Positions 62,166 through 64,000 of a stretch of 64,000 nucleotides of DNA are shown one piece after another (the stretch's first letter is position 1; each line of letters begins with the position of its first letter). The translations under genes were made by a program, and so were the position numbers. This stretch comes from JBGANR01 sp044222225 (lineage in GTDB: Bacteria > Actinomycetota > Actinomycetes > Mycobacteriales > Mycobacteriaceae), in NCBI GenBank assembly GCA_044222225.1, contig JBGANR010000015.1:1-64000 (forward strand), written 5' to 3'. Below the pieces are notes generated by a model, which did not search any database, had not been told where the DNA came from, and saw only the letters and a program-made list of their open reading frames with translations.

Positions 62166-62204
62166 CACTCGCCGCGACCCGTCAGGAAAGGGTCGCGGCG
62201 AGTG
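62166..62204 (+). terminator. Hairpin after pspA
   Basis: ACTCGCCGCGACCC (62167-62180) and GGGTCGCGGCGAGT (62190-62203), a perfect 14-bp stem with a 9-nt loop, extended by one base pair. Confidence 0.75.
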
Positions 62205-62390
62205 GCGTCTCAGGGTGTCGCCGCACTCTCTCGGGGTCCGGGCATCGGTGACCGCCGGCGGCGTCTCGGGGACCTCACCCATTCGGCACCCATTTTGTGC
62301 TCGCAGCGATGACACGCGGCCTGTCCGATGCCACGGTGGAGTCATGGCGGTCGAGACGCGACGGCCGGAAGAGAAAGGGATCCAACGATC

Positions 62391-62567
62391 ATGTGGTGGA
62401 AGATTCTGCTCGGGATCGTCGTCGTGTGGCTCGCCTTCGGGCTCATCGTGGCCCTCGTCAAGGGGCTGTTCTGGGTCCTGCTGGCGGGGCTGATCGTGAT
62501 CGGCGCGATGACCGTCGTCAAGTGGTTCAAGGGAAGCAAGGAGTCCTCGGGTAGCTTCACGACGTGA
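62391..62567 (+). CDS. Small hydrophobic membrane protein (58 aa)
   Basis: 58 residues: MWWKILLGIVVVWLAFGLIVALVKGLFWVLLAGLIVIGAMTVVKWF followed by a charged tail GSKESSGSFTT. Two likely membrane helices with short loops. GAAAGGGA lies 12 nt upstream, and the gene overlaps the next start by 4 bp (GTGA), so it is expressed with the glycosyltransferase. The position, two genes after pspA, makes a membrane-stress role possible but unsupported by sequence similarity I recognise. Confidence 0.75.
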   Translation: MWWKILLGIVVVWLAFGLIVALVKGLFWVLLAGLIVIGAMTVVKWFKGSKESSGSFTT

Positions 62568-63724
62568 GCCGACACGTCGCGATCGTCGCAGGGCCGGACG
62601 CGGGACACGCGATTCCGGCCCTGCGTTGTGCCGAGCTTCTCGGTGCCGCCGGGCATCTGCCCGTCGTCTACACCGGGGGAGCCTGGCTGGATCGCGGCGG
62701 GCGACGCGGTCTCGACGTGCGAGAACTGCCGGGTGTCGTCGGGCCCGGTGATCCCGGAAGCAACCTCCACGGCCGCGCCGCTCGGATGAGCACGGACCTG
62801 CTGCCGTTGCTCCGCGACGTCGACGTCGTGATCTCCGACGTCCTGACCGCGTGCGGCGGGCTCGCGGCCGAGCGGGCCGGCATTCCGTGGCTGGAACTGT
62901 CGCCGCATCCCCTCTACGCGCCGTCGCGGGGCCTGCCGCCGATCGGTCTCGGGCTCGAGCCCGGTGTGGGACTGCGCGGGCGGGCGCGGGACGTCGTCCT
63001 GCGGACGCTGTCGGGACGGTCGGTGCGAGCCGGTGAGCAGGAGCGGATCGCGGCGCGGCGCTCGGTCGGCATGGCGGACGTCGGCCCCCCGCCGGCGCGG
63101 CGGCTCATCGCGACGCTGCCCGCACTCGAAGTCGGGCGGCCCGACTGGCCCGCGGAGGCGGCGCTGGTCGGTCCGCTGCTGTGGGAACCGACGACCGACT
63201 CGCTGCGACTGCCGGACGGTGACGCGCCGCTGGTGGTCGTCGCGCCGTCGACCGCCGCCACCGGCGCCGACGGCATGGCCGAGGCCGCGCTGTCCGGCCT
63301 GGCCGGGCTCGAACGTCCGGTGCGGGCCGTGATCTCGACGCTCGCCCCCGGCGCCGACGACGACCTGCCGTACTGGGCGTGCGCGGGTTTCGGACGTCAG
63401 GACGCCGCGCTCGCGCAGGCCTCGGCCGTCGTCTGCGGCGGCGGGCACGGGATGCTCGCGAAGGCCCTCGTCCACGGCGTGCCGGCCGTCGTCGTGCCGG
63501 GCGGCGGCGATCAGTACGAACTCGCCCGGCGCGCCGAGCGTTTCGGCGCGGCCAGGGTGGTGCGTCCGGTGACGACCGAGGCGATGACGGCGGCCCTGGA
63601 CGCGGTGCTGAGCGATCCGTCCTATCGCGCCGCGGCCCGGCGGGCGGCGGCGGGCGAGGGAGTCGAGCTGCCGCGGACGGACGTGGTGTCGGCCTGCGAG
63701 GCGGTAATGTCGACCGGACGGTGA
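62564..63724 (+). CDS. UDP-glycosyltransferase-like protein (MGT family, Rv2739c-like)
   Basis: 386 residues from GTG 62564 (GTGA overlap). GT-B fold: the N-terminal half has AIVAGPDAGHAIPALRCAELLGAAGH and DVVISDVLTACGGLAAER; the C-terminal half has AGFGRQDAALAQASAVVCGGGHGMLAKALVHGVPAVVVPGGGDQYELARRAE, which is the UGT/MGT nucleotide-sugar site (GGGHG...P..GDQ). It probably glycosylates a lipid or small molecule. The position relative to pspA is as in M. tuberculosis Rv2739c. Donor and acceptor unknown. Confidence 0.85.
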   Translation: MSRHVAIVAGPDAGHAIPALRCAELLGAAGHLPVVYTGGAWLDRGGRRGLDVRELPGVVGPGDPGSNLHGRAARMSTDLLPLLRDVDVVISDVLTACGGLAAERAGIPWLELSPHPLYAPSRGLPPIGLGLEPGVGLRGRARDVVLRTLSGRSVRAGEQERIAARRSVGMADVGPPPARRLIATLPALEVGRPDWPAEAALVGPLLWEPTTDSLRLPDGDAPLVVVAPSTAATGADGMAEAALSGLAGLERPVRAVISTLAPGADDDLPYWACAGFGRQDAALAQASAVVCGGGHGMLAKALVHGVPAVVVPGGGDQYELARRAERFGAARVVRPVTTEAMTAALDAVLSDPSYRAAARRAAAGEGVELPRTDVVSACEAVMSTGR

Positions 63725-63749
63725 CGGTGGAAGGCAGGGCGGGACATCC

Positions 63750-64000
63750 ATGACGCTCGACACGTTCGTTCTTTCGCGTGTTCAGTTGAAGCAGTTCCGG
63801 AGTATCGCCAGCGCTGATGTCGCGCTGGGGCGCCTTCTTTTCCTTGTCGGACCGAACGGGTCGGGCAAGAGCAACTTCCTTGATGCGCTGAGGCTGCTGT
63901 CCGACTCTCTTCAGACGTCTCTTGACCAGGCGTTGCGCGCACGTGGCGGGATCGGCGAGGTCAGACGTCGGTCAACGGGACATCCGACGCATCTCGCGGT
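63750..64000 (+). CDS. AAA family ATPase (partial, cut by window end)
   Basis: The first 83 residues are visible: MTLDTFVLSRVQLKQFRSIASADVALGRLLFLVGPNGSGKSNFLDALRLLSD. Beta-strand LKQFRSI then Walker A GPNGSGKSN (34-42) is the RecF/SMC-like AAA_21 pattern, found in DNA-repair and phage-defence ATPases such as OLD or AbiL-type proteins. The codon choice is clearly more T-rich (CTTCTTTTCCTTGTC) than its neighbours, so it is likely an acquired gene. The C-terminal domain and any partner lie outside the window. Confidence 0.75.
   Translation, partial: MTLDTFVLSRVQLKQFRSIASADVALGRLLFLVGPNGSGKSNFLDALRLLSDSLQTSLDQALRARGGIGEVRRRSTGHPTHLA

Overview
The window comes from a high-GC (about 70%) actinobacterium with strong GTG/TTG start usage. 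Gene content and order match the mycolic-acid group (Mycobacteriales): rimP-nusA-ylxR-infB-rbfA-DHH-dinF, a metallophosphoesterase/PptT/TruB run, ribF-rpsO-pnp-pepR, ald/aldR, dapB, thyA-dfrA, thyX-dapA-rnj-ftsK, pgsA-cinA-clgR-pspA. This is the layout of the Rv2845-Rv2739 region of Mycobacterium tuberculosis, read in the opposite direction and cut by different insertions. A Gordonia-like genus is the best guess from general feel; it is not proven by anything here.

Layout. 1-210: left edge, probably the first codons of a transposase on the minus strand behind an RBS-sequestering hairpin. 0.2-9.5 kb: two ferritin-like genes, then the translation/transcription operon rimP to dinF. 9.5-14 kb: a beta-propeller/3-hydroxyacyl-CoA dehydrogenase pair, then the pptH-pptT pair and truB. 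14-15.2 kb: an inserted DUF1016 (YhcG-type) nuclease. 15.2-19.9 kb (minus strand): a neutral-lipid module (alpha/beta hydrolase, WS/DGAT acyltransferase, acyl-CoA ligase, phasin-like protein, XRE regulator). 20-26.3 kb: DtxR-family regulator, ribF with an internal tandem repeat, rpsO, pnp, M16 protease. 26.4-32.4 kb: ald/aldR and a probably iron-regulated ABC importer with an MFS transporter. 32.4-36.4 kb: FetB-like permease with FAD oxidase, dapB operon. 36.4-40.4 kb: accessory block of GIY-YIG, HNH-like and DUF222-HNH nucleases, partly of lower GC. 40.4-43.1 kb: sugar dehydrogenase/isomerase pair and a divergent TetR regulator. 43.1-47.3 kb: thyA, dfrA, an AlkX-like glycosylase, an alcohol dehydrogenase and a small coiled-coil protein. 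47.3-57.4 kb: glutamate decarboxylase, thyX, dapA, RNase J, ftsK, BenE-like transporter. 57.5-58.7 kb: a manganese (yybP-ykoY) riboswitch upstream of a TerC-family gene. 58.7-63.7 kb: YciI, NAGS, pgsA, cinA, clgR, pspA, a small membrane protein and a glycosyltransferase. 63.75 kb to the end: the start of an AAA ATPase that runs off the window.

How the parts work together. RNA metabolism is well represented (NusA, PNPase, RNase J, RbfA, DHH nanoRNase). Lysine/DAP synthesis (dapA, dapB) and folate/thymidylate metabolism (thyA, thyX, dfrA) are each split over two loci. Metal handling appears as the DtxR-type regulator, the Mn riboswitch with TerC, and the DtxR-box ABC importer. Envelope stress appears as ClgR-PspA with a SigE-like promoter. 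Several genes seem to be leaderless: a -10 hexamer lies 6-8 nt before the start codon.

The less ordinary material is the lipid-body module with a duplicated 5' leader and a direct-repeat operator, the nested inverted repeats at two convergent junctions, the ribF in-frame repeat with a possible relative in pepR, the nuclease block at 36.4-40.4 kb, and the cut-off ATPase at the right edge.
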